From positions 37,669 through 101,668 of the forward strand of contig NZ_AMZN01000001.1 of the NCBI RefSeq assembly GCF_000331535.1: a DNA stretch of 64,000 nucleotides, given 5' to 3'. Below the pieces are notes generated by a model, which did not search any database, was not told the DNA's origin, and was given only the letters and a program-made list of their open reading frames with translations. Shown here in pieces: positions 54,477 through 63,967 of the stretch. Both the position numbers and the translations under genes were made by a program. The stretch comes from Fulvivirga imtechensis AK7. Its GTDB lineage: Bacteria > Bacteroidota > Bacteroidia > Cytophagales > Cyclobacteriaceae. Numbering within the stretch: the first letter of the stretch is position 1; every line of letters starts with the position of its first letter.

Positions 54477-56129
54477 ATGTTTAAAAACTACTTAAAAATA
54501 GCTTTTCGTAATTTATTGAAAAACAAGGTGGTTTCACTGGTCAACATTGGCGGATTGGCTATTGGTATGTCTGCAACATTTTTACTTTTGATGTATGTAA
54601 ATTATGAATTCAGCTACGATGCTTACCATGACAAAGCTGACCGCATTTACCGGCTTGTACACCATCGTTTTGTTGGCGAAGCCCTAGAATACAAACGTGC
54701 TAAGGTATTTCCGGAAATCGGTCTTGAACTGGAAGGAAGCTTTGGTGAAATAGAAGAAAGCGCCCGAATTTTTTCGGTATCTGAGGAGTATGACCCGGTA
54801 TTTCTGATTGAGGATCAGGACGGGAATGTAAAGAAATTTAATGAACCATCAGTTTTTCTGGCTGATAGTTCGGTGGTGAAAATATTCGATCTTACTTTTA
54901 TTCATGGCAGTCCGGAGACTTTTCTGCAGGGTGCGAACCAACTGGCTCTCACTGAATCAGCAGCGCTGAAATTTTTCGGAAGCACAGATGTGCTCGATAA
55001 AAGTTTGGATTGGGTAGGGCAGGGTGAGTGGCGGGTGACTGCAGTGGTTAAAGATATGCCTGCCAATAGCCACTTTCACTTCTCCATTTTGGCTTCATGG
55101 TTTGATACCTACGGAGAAAGAAGCTTGTTAAGGTGGGATGGCTTTTATACCTATGTGCTTTTACGGCCTGGTACTGATATTCAAAAACTTCATGAGGGCA
55201 TTCAGCAATTTACATCCGACTATTTAGCTCCTTACAACCAGGAAAGAAATATCAACTCAGAAATTCATCTGCAACCTCTGACGGACATTCACCTCCATTC
55301 GCATTTGAAGGACGAGCTTGATACTAATAACAACTATAAAATAGTGTACGCCCTGTTTTTTATTTCCCTTATCATTCTTTTGATTGCTTTAATCAATTAT
55401 ATTAACCTGTCAACGGTCGCAGCTCTGGACCGGGCAAGGGAGATTGGCATCAGAAAGACAATAGGATCTTCTAAAAGGCAGTTATTAGCTCAGTTTTTAT
55501 TGGAAGCATTGGTGGTTAATGCTTTAGCTTTGGCCCTCTCAGTTACTCTTGTTCAACTAACTTTGCCATTATTTAATAGCTGGTTAGGTATGGAACTTTC
55601 CATACTGCACTGGAGTCCTTATGAAATTTTATCATACATACTGGTTGCGTTGATTTTCCTGGTGTCAGTCTCAGGGTACTATCCGGCTATGGTCCTGGCT
55701 TCTGTTACCCCATCACGCGCATTAATAGGTCCCGGTAAGCCCGGGCCACTTAAGAACACGCTGATCATATTTCAGTTTAGTGCTGCCATAATTTTAAGTA
55801 TTTCAGCAGTGGTAATACATTACCAGATCGAATATATGAAAAGCAGAGCGTTAGGAATAAATATTAATGATGTATTGATAATGAAATCTTTAGCATCTGT
55901 GGAAGATGAACATGTGAATGATTCATTATACGTTGGGAAATTGGATGCATTTAAACAACTGGTAAAAAGTAACGCAGGTATAAGGGCCGTAACTGTAAGC
56001 TCAAATGTGCCCGGAACAATAAATTCGTTTTTCGGACGAATGAGAAGAAAGGAGGGAGGAGCTGAGATACAAAGTTATCTTACCAGGGTGGACGAAGAAT
56101 TTGCCAGGGTTATGGATTGGATGTATTAG
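54477..56129 (+). pseudogene. FtsX/MacB-type permease, N-terminal part (frameshifted)
   Basis: 550 codons from ATG 54477 cover the N-terminal helix (KIAFRNLLKNK), the MacB-type periplasmic domain, the first FtsX block (RAREIGIRKTIGSSKRQLL) and most of the second periplasmic domain. The frame ends at 56127 after FARVMDWMY. The remaining part of the same protein continues in another frame as the 56117-56899 ORF. Inserting one T in GATTGGATG (56115-56123) would restore MDLDVLAGRFF, the pattern expected for this family. The gene is therefore either a recent pseudogene or carries a sequencing error. Confidence 0.85.
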
Positions 56130-56899
56130 CAGGCCGGTTTTTCCACCCTCAGGATCTTACTGCATTAACAGATCGTTTGGTTATTAATGAATCCGCAGCT
56201 TTGGCGCTGGGTTTCGACAATCCGCATGAAGCCATAGGAGCCATTATTCCTACAGCAGGGCAAAGGGAGATCATTGGTGTGATTGCAGACTATCATAACC
56301 TTTCACCCAAGTACCCAATAGAGCCATCATTGTTTGCGATTGATTTTGGTCATATGACCTTTATATCTATACTATTTTCCTCTTCCGGGGGTGAATTCCA
56401 GGATTTGATAACTGCTGTTCGGTCTGCCTGGCAGCAAATCTTTCCGGAGAAACCATTTCACTATGACTTTCTGGATGACCGGTTTAACGCTCAATATGCT
56501 GATGATAAGAGATTAGGAGTGGTTATATCCACTTTCACGGTTTTAAGCCTCATTATTGCTTGTTTTGGGCTGTTTGCACTCGCCTTGTTCACCACTAAAA
56601 AGAGGAGCAGGGAAATTGGACTTCGGAAGGTGCTTGGAGCTACTATTGTTGATATCCTGAGCCTGCTTTCCTTTAACTTTATGAAGCTCTCACTCATTGC
56701 TGCTGTCGTGGCTGTTCCGGTCGGTTATTTTATAGCATTGAATTGGTTGAATAACTATCATTCCAGGATTGCTATTTCATGGGACATACTGATCTTGCCA
56801 GCAATTGGCATAATCTGCATAGGCCTTTCAGTGATCATTGTCCAGGCGCTAAAAACTGCCGGCCAAAAACCAGCCGATAGTTTAAGATGTGACGACTGA
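56117..56899 (+). pseudogene. FtsX/MacB-type permease, C-terminal part (frameshifted)
   Basis: This reading frame of 260 codons starts with VLAGRFFHPQDL, which continues the second periplasmic domain of the preceding gene without a start of its own (only a TTG at 56117). It holds the C-terminal three-helix FtsX block (about 140-260), with KKRSREIGLRKVLGATIVDIL. Together with the 54477-56129 part it makes one permease of about 807 residues, the paralogue of 52051-54399. Confidence 0.85.
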
Positions 56900-57162
56900 C
56901 GAAGCAGGGATTAATGACAGCAGAAATAGATAACGAAGCTGCGAGCTATTAGTCAGACCCAACTGGCCCCAACTGAGTTCTCATTTGCAACTGCCTTTGC
57001 CAACTGCCAACTTTTTCAATTCGGGCTCCTTTCGCATGTAACTTTTTCTTCTAAAATTAGAAAATATAAAGCTCTGTTATGACTAAAATTATTTTTTCTT
57101 TTTTTAAAAGGTGCTATATTATTATTGGAAGAATACCTTGTCCAGTTAGAGATTGTCAACCT
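56900..57162. other. Spacer with degenerate CAACTGCC repeats
   Basis: 263 bases between the permease pair and cheR. It holds a run of degenerate 8-10 bp repeats (CCAACTG, GCAACTGCC, CCAACTGCC between 56958 and 57013) that resemble, in reverse, repeats at 21241-21280 and 62970-63020. The part from 57020 to 57162 is AT-rich and is the likely promoter region of cheR. Confidence 0.5.
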
Positions 57163-58005
57163 ATGTACCCTGAGAAAGATGCTATTGAAGATGTTGAAAT
57201 TGAACTTCTTTTGGAGGGTGTCTATCAACGGTACGGTTATGATTTTAGAGATTATGCCCGTACTCACGTCAGGCGGAGAATACTTAATCGACTTCAACTC
57301 AGTCAGCTTGAAAGCATTTCCCAACTTCAACATCATGTATTATATGACCCTGATTTTGCATCTTTATTGATCAAAGATTTATCTATCAGTGTGACGGAGA
57401 TGTTTCGGGATCCTGCGTTTTACCGGGCGGTACGAGATAAGATCATTCCTGCTTTAAAGACATGGTCATATGTTAAAATATGGCATGCGGGATGCTCTAC
57501 TGGCGAAGAAGTTTACTCCATGGCCATACTTTTAAAGGAGGAGGGACTTTACGACCGCGTCCAGATATATGCCACAGATTTTAATGAGTACTCTTTGAAA
57601 CAGGCCAGAGAAGGCATTTTCTCACTCGAAGATATGAAGCAATATTCTGGTAACTATCAGCAATCTAATGCCCGCCATTCATTTTCCAACTACTATTTTT
57701 CTGACTTTGGCCTTGCTATCATGGATCAATCGTTGAAAAAGAATATTGTATGGGCTAATCACAATCTTGTAACAGATAGTGATTTCACTGAAACGCATAT
57801 GATAGTTTGTCGCAATGTTCTGATCTACTTTAATAGAGGCCTTCAAAATAAAGTGTATAAACTATTTTATAGCAGTCTGGTCAATGGAGGGATCTTATGC
57901 CTTGGCAGCAGGGAGAATTTATACACCTCTGATTTCAAAAACAATTTTGATGTAATAGATCAGGATCAGAAAATTTATAAGAAAAAATACATTTCAGGAG
58001 CATGA
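57163..58005 (+). CDS. cheR: CheR-type protein-glutamate methyltransferase
   Basis: The ATG at 57163 (MYPEKDAIEDVEIELLLEGV) gives 280 residues; a longer frame from 57079 starts with unrelated hydrophobic sequence. An N-terminal helical CheR domain (about 10-75) precedes the SAM-binding domain. IWHAGCSTGEEVYSMA (about 107-122) is the SAM loop, and HMIVCRNVLIYFN (about 220-232) is the conserved CheR motif. CheR methylates glutamates of chemoreceptors. The downstream genes are kinases with a four-helix sensor and receiver domains, and no CheB, CheA or CheW is seen, so it may serve a signalling complex other than chemotaxis. Confidence 0.93.
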   Translation: MYPEKDAIEDVEIELLLEGVYQRYGYDFRDYARTHVRRRILNRLQLSQLESISQLQHHVLYDPDFASLLIKDLSISVTEMFRDPAFYRAVRDKIIPALKTWSYVKIWHAGCSTGEEVYSMAILLKEEGLYDRVQIYATDFNEYSLKQAREGIFSLEDMKQYSGNYQQSNARHSFSNYYFSDFGLAIMDQSLKKNIVWANHNLVTDSDFTETHMIVCRNVLIYFNRGLQNKVYKLFYSSLVNGGILCLGSRENLYTSDFKNNFDVIDQDQKIYKKKYISGA

Positions 58006-58036
58006 CGGCAATACTCCGTTTAGACAAAACCATTTA

Positions 58037-61000
58037 ATGAAGTTATTAGCAGATACATTGGGAAAAAAAATAGGGCTTGGTTTTATAGCCATGGTGTTCA
58101 TTTTAGCAATTGCGGTAAGTATTTCGGTCACTATGACAGGCACTACCACTGCATTAACGGATCGCCTGTCCACAGTAAGAATACCAACCACGCAGTTTGG
58201 CTTAGTGTTATCTGATGGCATAAGCCGCTCGGTGGCCGCCCTCCGAGGATACTTGCTGTTGCAGGATGAAAAATTTATAACCGAAAGAAAAGCGATATGG
58301 AGCAACACCATAAAACCGACTCTGTATGAGCTTCAAGTCGTATCGGGGAGCTGGACGGATGCAGAAGATATAAAGAGATTGAAGCAACTGGCGCCTATGC
58401 TTGAGGTTTTGGAGGTGCTTCAGGAGCAAATAGAGGGCCTTGCTTCTGCAGATATAAATGAGGCCAGGCGTTTGATGGACACCAATAGTGTTTCGCTAAC
58501 CGCTGACCTTATGGCATTGCTAGCGGCCATGAAAGACAGCCAGGAAAGCCTGATGAAGGCAGACGTTTCTGCCATACATGGCAGGGTGGTGCGGCTTAAC
58601 AATGTAGAGTGGGTATTATTGGTTGCTGGCATCACTATTAGTCTTTTTTTGTCGTTAGTTATCACACGCGCTATTACCAGCCAGGTATCGCGGGCGGTGG
58701 AAGCGGCTGATCATATAGCAAAGGGAGACCTCGAAGCCGAGGTTAGCATGGGAGGATCTAAGGAGCTGAAGAAACTGGGGCGTGCGCTGCGTGATATGAA
58801 GAACTCCCTCAGAGCCAAAACAAAAGAAACGGAACAATACCAATGGATATCTTCAGGACAAAACCGCCTGTCAGAGTTAATGCGTGTAGACCATGGTCCG
58901 GAGGATTTATGTAATGATATCATAAAGTTTTTGTCAGAATATATTGGGGCTCATATCGGGGCAATATTTCTTACCAACGAGAGTAAAACAGAACTACATT
59001 TATGCGGGAAGTATGCCTTTGGGCATCAGGAGAAGTCGTTTGAAGTATTTAGAATGGGAGAGGGCCTTATTGGTCAGGTGGCTGTAGATGGAAAGCCGCT
59101 TAGACTTTCAAACCTTGAAGAGGTGCATATCCGGGTGAGGACTGCTGTAGTCAATGCGTGCCCCAGGCATGTATTTGTTACCCCCTTTTTTGCCGAAGGT
59201 AAGATTCTTGGTGTGATAGAACTGGGTAAGATTGATGGTTTTGAGGATGTTCATTTTGATTTTGTGAACCTGATCACTGAGGCCGTTGGTATCACCTTAA
59301 ATACCGCCATAGCCAAGCAAAAGGTACAAGACTTGCTGGAGGAAACACAGCGTCAGAGCGAAGAGTTACAGGCACAACAAGAGGAGTTGCAGCAAAGCAA
59401 TGAAGAGCTTGAAGAGCAATCGGAAAGGCTTAAGCAGCAGCAGGAGGAGTTGCAGAGCATCAATCAGGAGCTGGAAGAGCAGGCTGACGTAGTGCAGAAA
59501 AAAAACCAGGCGTTGGAGGCCGCCAGGCTGGATATTGAACTTAAGGCTAAAAGACTTGAAGTGAGTGGCAAGTATAAGTCAGAGTTTCTTGCAAATATGA
59601 GCCATGAGCTGCGGACTCCTCTTAACAGCCTGCTCATACTCGCCAATGATCTACAGCAAAACAGGGAAGGAAATCTAACGGAGGAGCAAATAGAAAGCGC
59701 AGGTATTATTGCTAAAAGCGGGGATGATTTGCTTAACCTGATCAATGAAATACTTGATCTGGCCAAAATAGAGTCGGGAAAGATGGACCTGAATATAGAG
59801 AAGGTATATGTTTCTACGCTGGCTGAAAATATTATAGCAAATTTTAAGTCTCAGGCACAGCAAAAAGGATTAGTCCTTGAAGTTGCCCGGGATGAAGCAG
59901 TAGAATACTTGCAGACTGACCCTTTACGCCTTGGCCAGATTATAAAAAACCTGGTGTCAAATGCTGTGAAATTCACAGAAACAGGTGAAGTAAGAGTTTA
60001 TCTGGGAAAAGATGCCGGGAATAATTTTGTGATCTCAGTCAGAGATACCGGCATAGGTGTACCTAATAATAAGCAGGAGATAATTTTTGAAGCCTTTCAG
60101 CAGGCTGATGGGACCATTTCACGGAAGTACGGGGGCACAGGCCTGGGCTTGTCCATATGCAGAGAGCTTACCCAATTGTTGGGCGGAAAAATATCGCTTG
60201 AGAGCGAGGTTGGCAAAGGCTCTCATTTTACTGTTTCCATTCCATCAGTTGCAAAAAGAAAGAAGCGGGTTAAAGAGATAAACATTCGTCAGACCGGAGA
60301 ACATCCGATATCTCCTGATGTCAGGAATAAATTCAATGATTATCCAACCATCGCTGATGACAGGCGTGAGATAGACAAAGGAGATCGTACGATACTAATT
60401 ATAGAAGACGACAGGTCGTTTTTGCAAATTTTGGCCGATCAGGCAAAGCTTAAAGGATTTAAGTACCTGGCTGCAGGCTCAGGTGAAGATGGCCTGACAT
60501 TGGCAGGTAAATATATCCCTCATGCCATCATTCTTGATCTTGATCTCCCGGGGATAGACGGCCGTACGGTGCTACGAGAGTTAAAAAGCGACCCTAATCT
60601 ACGGCACATACCGGTGCATATTATTTCTGTTGATCAGAAAACCATTGATCCGTTTAAATCCGGAGCCGTTGAGTTTCTTACAAAGCCTGTTACCAAAGAG
60701 CAATTAGATGACGCCTTTGTCCGAATTCAGGAATTTATTAACAGAAAGATGAAGAACCTGCTGATCGTAGAAGATGACAAGTACCTTAGAAAAAGCATTA
60801 TGCGATTGATTGGAAATGGCGATGTACAGTGTCTGGAAGCCGGTACAGGGGCAGATGCGTTGGAAATATATAATACCCGGCAGGTGGATTGTATGGTATT
60901 GGATATTGGATTGCCGGATATGTCGGGCTTTGAGCTGATCGGGGAGTTAGAGAAAGCCAGAGATAAAACTATTCCCCCAATAGTTGTCTACACAGGCAGA

Positions 61001-61552
61001 GATCTTACCAGGGAAGAAAATAACATGCTGCAGCAGCATGCTGAGACTATCATAGTGAAAGGTGTAAAATCGGAAGAGCGACTGCTTGACGAAACCGCAC
61101 TGTTCCTTCACCGGACCGTAAGGGACCTGCCTGAGCAGCAGCGACAACTGATTACCGGATTATACGATCGGGATGCTATTTTTAAGGATAAAAAGGTGTT
61201 GGTGGTAGATGATGATATGCGCAACATATTTGCCTTGTCAAAAGTGTTGAGAGAAACAGGTATGGACATTGTGAAGGCAGAGAATGGCGTAGTGGCGCTT
61301 TCCCGGCTGGAGGAAGATGATTTTGATATGATACTGATGGATGTAATGATGCCGGAGATGGATGGCTATGAATGTATTAGAAAAATACGCTCCCAAGCCC
61401 GTTTCATTGATATCCCCATTATCGCCCTCACGGCCAAAGCCATGAAAGAAGACAGACAAATATGTATAAATGCAGGCGCCAATGATTATATAGCAAAACC
61501 TGTGGACCTCGAGCGGCTGCTGTCGCTTATACGGGTTTGGATCAGAAAATAA
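58037..61552 (+). CDS. Hybrid histidine kinase with GAF and three receiver domains
   Basis: 1171 residues. TM1 is about 12-35, with a four-helix-bundle sensor region (about 36-190), TM2 about 192-214 and HAMP about 215-265. A GAF domain (about 280-425) is followed by a long Gln/Glu coiled coil (about 435-510), a HisKA box with His523 in MSHELRTPLN, and a HATPase domain (about 640-745). Three receivers follow (about 785-905, 910-1030 and 1055-1170), with acceptor sites ILDLDLPGIDG, VLDIGLPDMSG and LMDVMMPEMDG. It begins 31 bp after cheR and ends 11 bp before the next signalling gene. The order implies a phosphorelay. Confidence 0.93.
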   Translation: MKLLADTLGKKIGLGFIAMVFILAIAVSISVTMTGTTTALTDRLSTVRIPTTQFGLVLSDGISRSVAALRGYLLLQDEKFITERKAIWSNTIKPTLYELQVVSGSWTDAEDIKRLKQLAPMLEVLEVLQEQIEGLASADINEARRLMDTNSVSLTADLMALLAAMKDSQESLMKADVSAIHGRVVRLNNVEWVLLVAGITISLFLSLVITRAITSQVSRAVEAADHIAKGDLEAEVSMGGSKELKKLGRALRDMKNSLRAKTKETEQYQWISSGQNRLSELMRVDHGPEDLCNDIIKFLSEYIGAHIGAIFLTNESKTELHLCGKYAFGHQEKSFEVFRMGEGLIGQVAVDGKPLRLSNLEEVHIRVRTAVVNACPRHVFVTPFFAEGKILGVIELGKIDGFEDVHFDFVNLITEAVGITLNTAIAKQKVQDLLEETQRQSEELQAQQEELQQSNEELEEQSERLKQQQEELQSINQELEEQADVVQKKNQALEAARLDIELKAKRLEVSGKYKSEFLANMSHELRTPLNSLLILANDLQQNREGNLTEEQIESAGIIAKSGDDLLNLINEILDLAKIESGKMDLNIEKVYVSTLAENIIANFKSQAQQKGLVLEVARDEAVEYLQTDPLRLGQIIKNLVSNAVKFTETGEVRVYLGKDAGNNFVISVRDTGIGVPNNKQEIIFEAFQQADGTISRKYGGTGLGLSICRELTQLLGGKISLESEVGKGSHFTVSIPSVAKRKKRVKEINIRQTGEHPISPDVRNKFNDYPTIADDRREIDKGDRTILIIEDDRSFLQILADQAKLKGFKYLAAGSGEDGLTLAGKYIPHAIILDLDLPGIDGRTVLRELKSDPNLRHIPVHIISVDQKTIDPFKSGAVEFLTKPVTKEQLDDAFVRIQEFINRKMKNLLIVEDDKYLRKSIMRLIGNGDVQCLEAGTGADALEIYNTRQVDCMVLDIGLPDMSGFELIGELEKARDKTIPPIVVYTGRDLTREENNMLQQHAETIIVKGVKSEERLLDETALFLHRTVRDLPEQQRQLITGLYDRDAIFKDKKVLVVDDDMRNIFALSKVLRETGMDIVKAENGVVALSRLEEDDFDMILMDVMMPEMDGYECIRKIRSQARFIDIPIIALTAKAMKEDRQICINAGANDYIAKPVDLERLLSLIRVWIRK

Positions 61553-61563
61553 TAATAATACTT

Positions 61564-62709
61564 ATGCAAGCTATTGAACAAAATCACTTCAACGGAACGA
61601 AGATCAGGCCCAAGATCTTAATGGTAGATGATAGAAGGGAAAATCTCATTGCTTTAGAGAGATTGCTGAAAGAGATAGAAGTCGATCTCTATCCTGCTAC
61701 CAGTGGAAATGAGGCACTCCGCCTGACCCTTCATCATGATTTTGCGCTTGCCTTGTTGGATATTCAAATGCCGGAGATGGATGGCTATGAGCTGGCAGGC
61801 CTGCTACGGCAGGATGAAAAAACTTCACGAATACCATTTATATTTATTTCAGCCATTTATACAGATCACATCAATGTTTTTAAAGGATATGAAAAAGGAG
61901 CATTTAGCTATATAACAAAACCTTTTGAACCAAAAATACTGATCAACAAGGTCAAGTTCTTCATGGAAAAGTTCCAGCACGAGGAAGCGCTCAGGTGTGC
62001 ACATGAAGCACTTGAACAACATGTTAAGGACCTGAAAAATGCAAACGAGGAATTAAGATCATTCAGCTACTCCGTATCACATGACCTTAGGGCACCGCTG
62101 CGGGTTATATCAGGGTATTCAAACATTCTTTTGGAAGACTATGGTGCCAAACTGGATGATGAAGGGAAGAAGATCGTCAACACCATAGTGAGAAACACCA
62201 ATAAAATGTCGAATCTGATCGATGATATACTAAATTTCTCACGGCTCACCCGGCAGGATAAAATGCTTCAGAACGTTAACATGAATGAGCTGGTCGATAC
62301 TGTTTTTGGTGAGTTAACGGAGCATCTGTCTGAAAGGACAATAAAATACACAAGAACAGACCTGCAGCCGGCTTATGGAGATAAAACGATGATCCGGCAG
62401 CTTATTTCCAATCTGCTTGGCAATGCGATAAAATATACCGGTCCATGCAAAAAGGCTTTGATTGAAGTAGGGGGAAGTCGTGAAGGTAAGGAGTATATTT
62501 ATTATGTGAAAGATAATGGTGTTGGTTTTGACGATCAGTATAAGGAAAAACTATTTGGGGTTTTTCAACGCCTGCATAAGGAAACAGAATTTGAGGGAAC
62601 AGGTATTGGACTGGCCATCGCCAATAAGGTGGTTCGCCATCATGGTGGACGTATATGGGGGGAAAGTAAGCCTGATCAGGGAGCTACCTTCTTTTTTACC
62701 CTGAAATAA
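61564..62709 (+). CDS. Receiver-histidine kinase fusion
   Basis: The ATG at 61564, 11 bp after the hybrid kinase stop, gives 381 residues; a frame beginning at 61537 would overlap the hybrid gene. A receiver (about 16-135, acceptor in ALLDIQMPEMDG) is followed by a short coiled coil. The HisKA box is SYSVSHDLRAPLRVISGYSNIL, and the HATPase ends GTGIGLAIANKVVRHHGG. There are no membrane segments. Soluble receiver-kinases of this type can be bacteriophytochrome-like relay partners; here it may take phosphate from the hybrid kinase upstream. Confidence 0.92.
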   Translation: MQAIEQNHFNGTKIRPKILMVDDRRENLIALERLLKEIEVDLYPATSGNEALRLTLHHDFALALLDIQMPEMDGYELAGLLRQDEKTSRIPFIFISAIYTDHINVFKGYEKGAFSYITKPFEPKILINKVKFFMEKFQHEEALRCAHEALEQHVKDLKNANEELRSFSYSVSHDLRAPLRVISGYSNILLEDYGAKLDDEGKKIVNTIVRNTNKMSNLIDDILNFSRLTRQDKMLQNVNMNELVDTVFGELTEHLSERTIKYTRTDLQPAYGDKTMIRQLISNLLGNAIKYTGPCKKALIEVGGSREGKEYIYYVKDNGVGFDDQYKEKLFGVFQRLHKETEFEGTGIGLAIANKVVRHHGGRIWGESKPDQGATFFFTLK

Positions 62710-62784
62710 TTCAGGTGATATGGAAACCTTTGGGTTTCTACTTCCTCCTTAGTACGAATGGCCATACAATAGTATGGCATTAAA

Positions 62785-62927
62785 TAGTGTCTCTAAGAAA
62801 AGCCAATGTCCGCGTTACGCTCGTTCCAAAAATGCTCTCGTACCTCAGTACGCTCCGCTTTTTGGACTTCGCAAGCCTTGACCTTGACGTTTTCTTAAAG
62901 CTACTTAGAGTTTTCTTACAAACACTA
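62785..62927. mobile_element. MITE-like element A, copy 4
   Basis: A 143-bp copy with left end TAGTGTCTCTAAGAAAA and right end TTTTCTTACAAACACTA. Its core CCAAAAATGCTCTCGTACCT (and the rest of the central hairpin) is identical to copy 1 at 7153-7300 over about 40 bp. TAAATAG flanks TGTCTC...CAC on both sides, as in copy 3. Confidence 0.85.
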
Positions 62928-63101
62928 AATAGTCAATAGGCAATTCCGATAGCGATAGCGCTCGCGACAAGCGAGGATGCATAATTGGCAGTTGGGTAAA
63001 AGTAACAGGCAAAAAGGGTGTGAGCATAGTCGAGAGTCTTCGATGATGTACTGGACTATCTCAATATTCAATACAAATATCTCAATACTAGATACAAAGA
63101 C
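62928..63101. other. Spacer with degenerate short-period repeats
   Basis: 174 bases. GATAGCGATAGCGCTCGCGA (62949-62968) begins the stretch, and the ATCTCAATATTC/ATCTCAATACTAG repeats (63056-63092) end it. The second part is very similar in design to the spacer before the M1 aminopeptidase gene (21340-21380). No gene is visible. Confidence 0.5.
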
Positions 63102-63860
63102 ATGAAAAGTTTCATACTAACAACACTCGTACTGATCTCCTTCCTGCTGGTGAGGCCAGGGTTGAGGGCTCAGGAGCGTCAGCTTCCTGAATTTGATAAG
63201 ATCGTCATTAGCCCTTTGATCGAACTGGTGCTTATAAAAGGTAATTCGGAAAGCATCAAGCTGGAAACCAGTAATATGGACACGGAAAAGGTGAACATTG
63301 AAATAAAAAATAAAACCCTTCGTATATATCTTGATAAGGCAAAAATGAAGGTTAAATATAGGAAGAGAGATGAAAATGGTGTACGTCATTGGACTAATAA
63401 GAGCATGTATCCGGGGGTTAAGGTAAAGGCTTATGTTACTTTCCGGGAACTAAAGAAACTGCAGGTGAGGGGAGAGGAGGCTGTAACCTGCAATGATATT
63501 ATAGATGTTGACATCTTTAAATTGAAAGTGTTCGGGAAATCAGAGGTGAGGTTGGCGGCTGTTCAGGCTGATGTCATCAAAGTGAGCCTTTATGGGGAAA
63601 ATGATTTATACATAGACTCAGGTAGGGCTGCCAAGCAGGTTTACAAGGGCTTTGGAGAAAACAAAGTAGTGGCCTCCAAGGTACTGGGCAGACTGGTAAG
63701 GACCAAAAATTATGGAGAGGGCAATTTTTATGTCAATGCATCTCAAAAATTAAACATTGCTTCATTTGGAGATTTTAGGGTAACCTACGAAGGGCATCCG
63801 AGGGTGCGCAAAGGCCTGAGCTTAGGATATGCTGATATTGAAAGGCAAGATGATGAATGA
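63102..63860 (+). CDS. DUF2807 domain-containing exported protein
   Basis: 252 residues. A signal peptide (ending GLRAQE) is followed by FDKIVISPLIELVLIKGNSESIKL, the start of the DUF2807 (auto-transporter adhesin head GIN) domain. The rest is a long right-handed, parallel beta pattern with repeats such as LKVFGKSEVRLAAVQAD, VSLYGENDLYIDSGRAA and FGENKVVASKV. DUF2807 proteins occur at the surface or in the periplasm of Bacteroidota; their role is not known. It appears monocistronic. Confidence 0.88.
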   Translation: MKSFILTTLVLISFLLVRPGLRAQERQLPEFDKIVISPLIELVLIKGNSESIKLETSNMDTEKVNIEIKNKTLRIYLDKAKMKVKYRKRDENGVRHWTNKSMYPGVKVKAYVTFRELKKLQVRGEEAVTCNDIIDVDIFKLKVFGKSEVRLAAVQADVIKVSLYGENDLYIDSGRAAKQVYKGFGENKVVASKVLGRLVRTKNYGEGNFYVNASQKLNIASFGDFRVTYEGHPRVRKGLSLGYADIERQDDE

Positions 63861-63934
63861 CTTGTGAGGCCCATTTTTCGCTTTGCACCTGACGCAACTT
63901 CCACGCCAGTTGGGTGTGTCGATCGCACGTTATT

Positions 63935-63967
63935 AAAAAAACAACCTCTGACAAGTTGCCAGAGGTT
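63935..63967 (-). terminator. Minus-strand terminator of an off-window gene
   Basis: AACCTCTG (63943-63950) pairs with CAGAGGTT (63960-63967) over a 9-base loop. On the minus strand it is followed by a run of T (the A tract at 63935-63941). It therefore ends a gene that enters from the right edge and converges on the DUF2807 gene. Confidence 0.75.

Noticed and set aside
57079..57162. N-terminal extension of CheR
   Set aside because: 28 residues of basic/hydrophobic sequence not found in CheR; the ATG at 57163 matches the family start.
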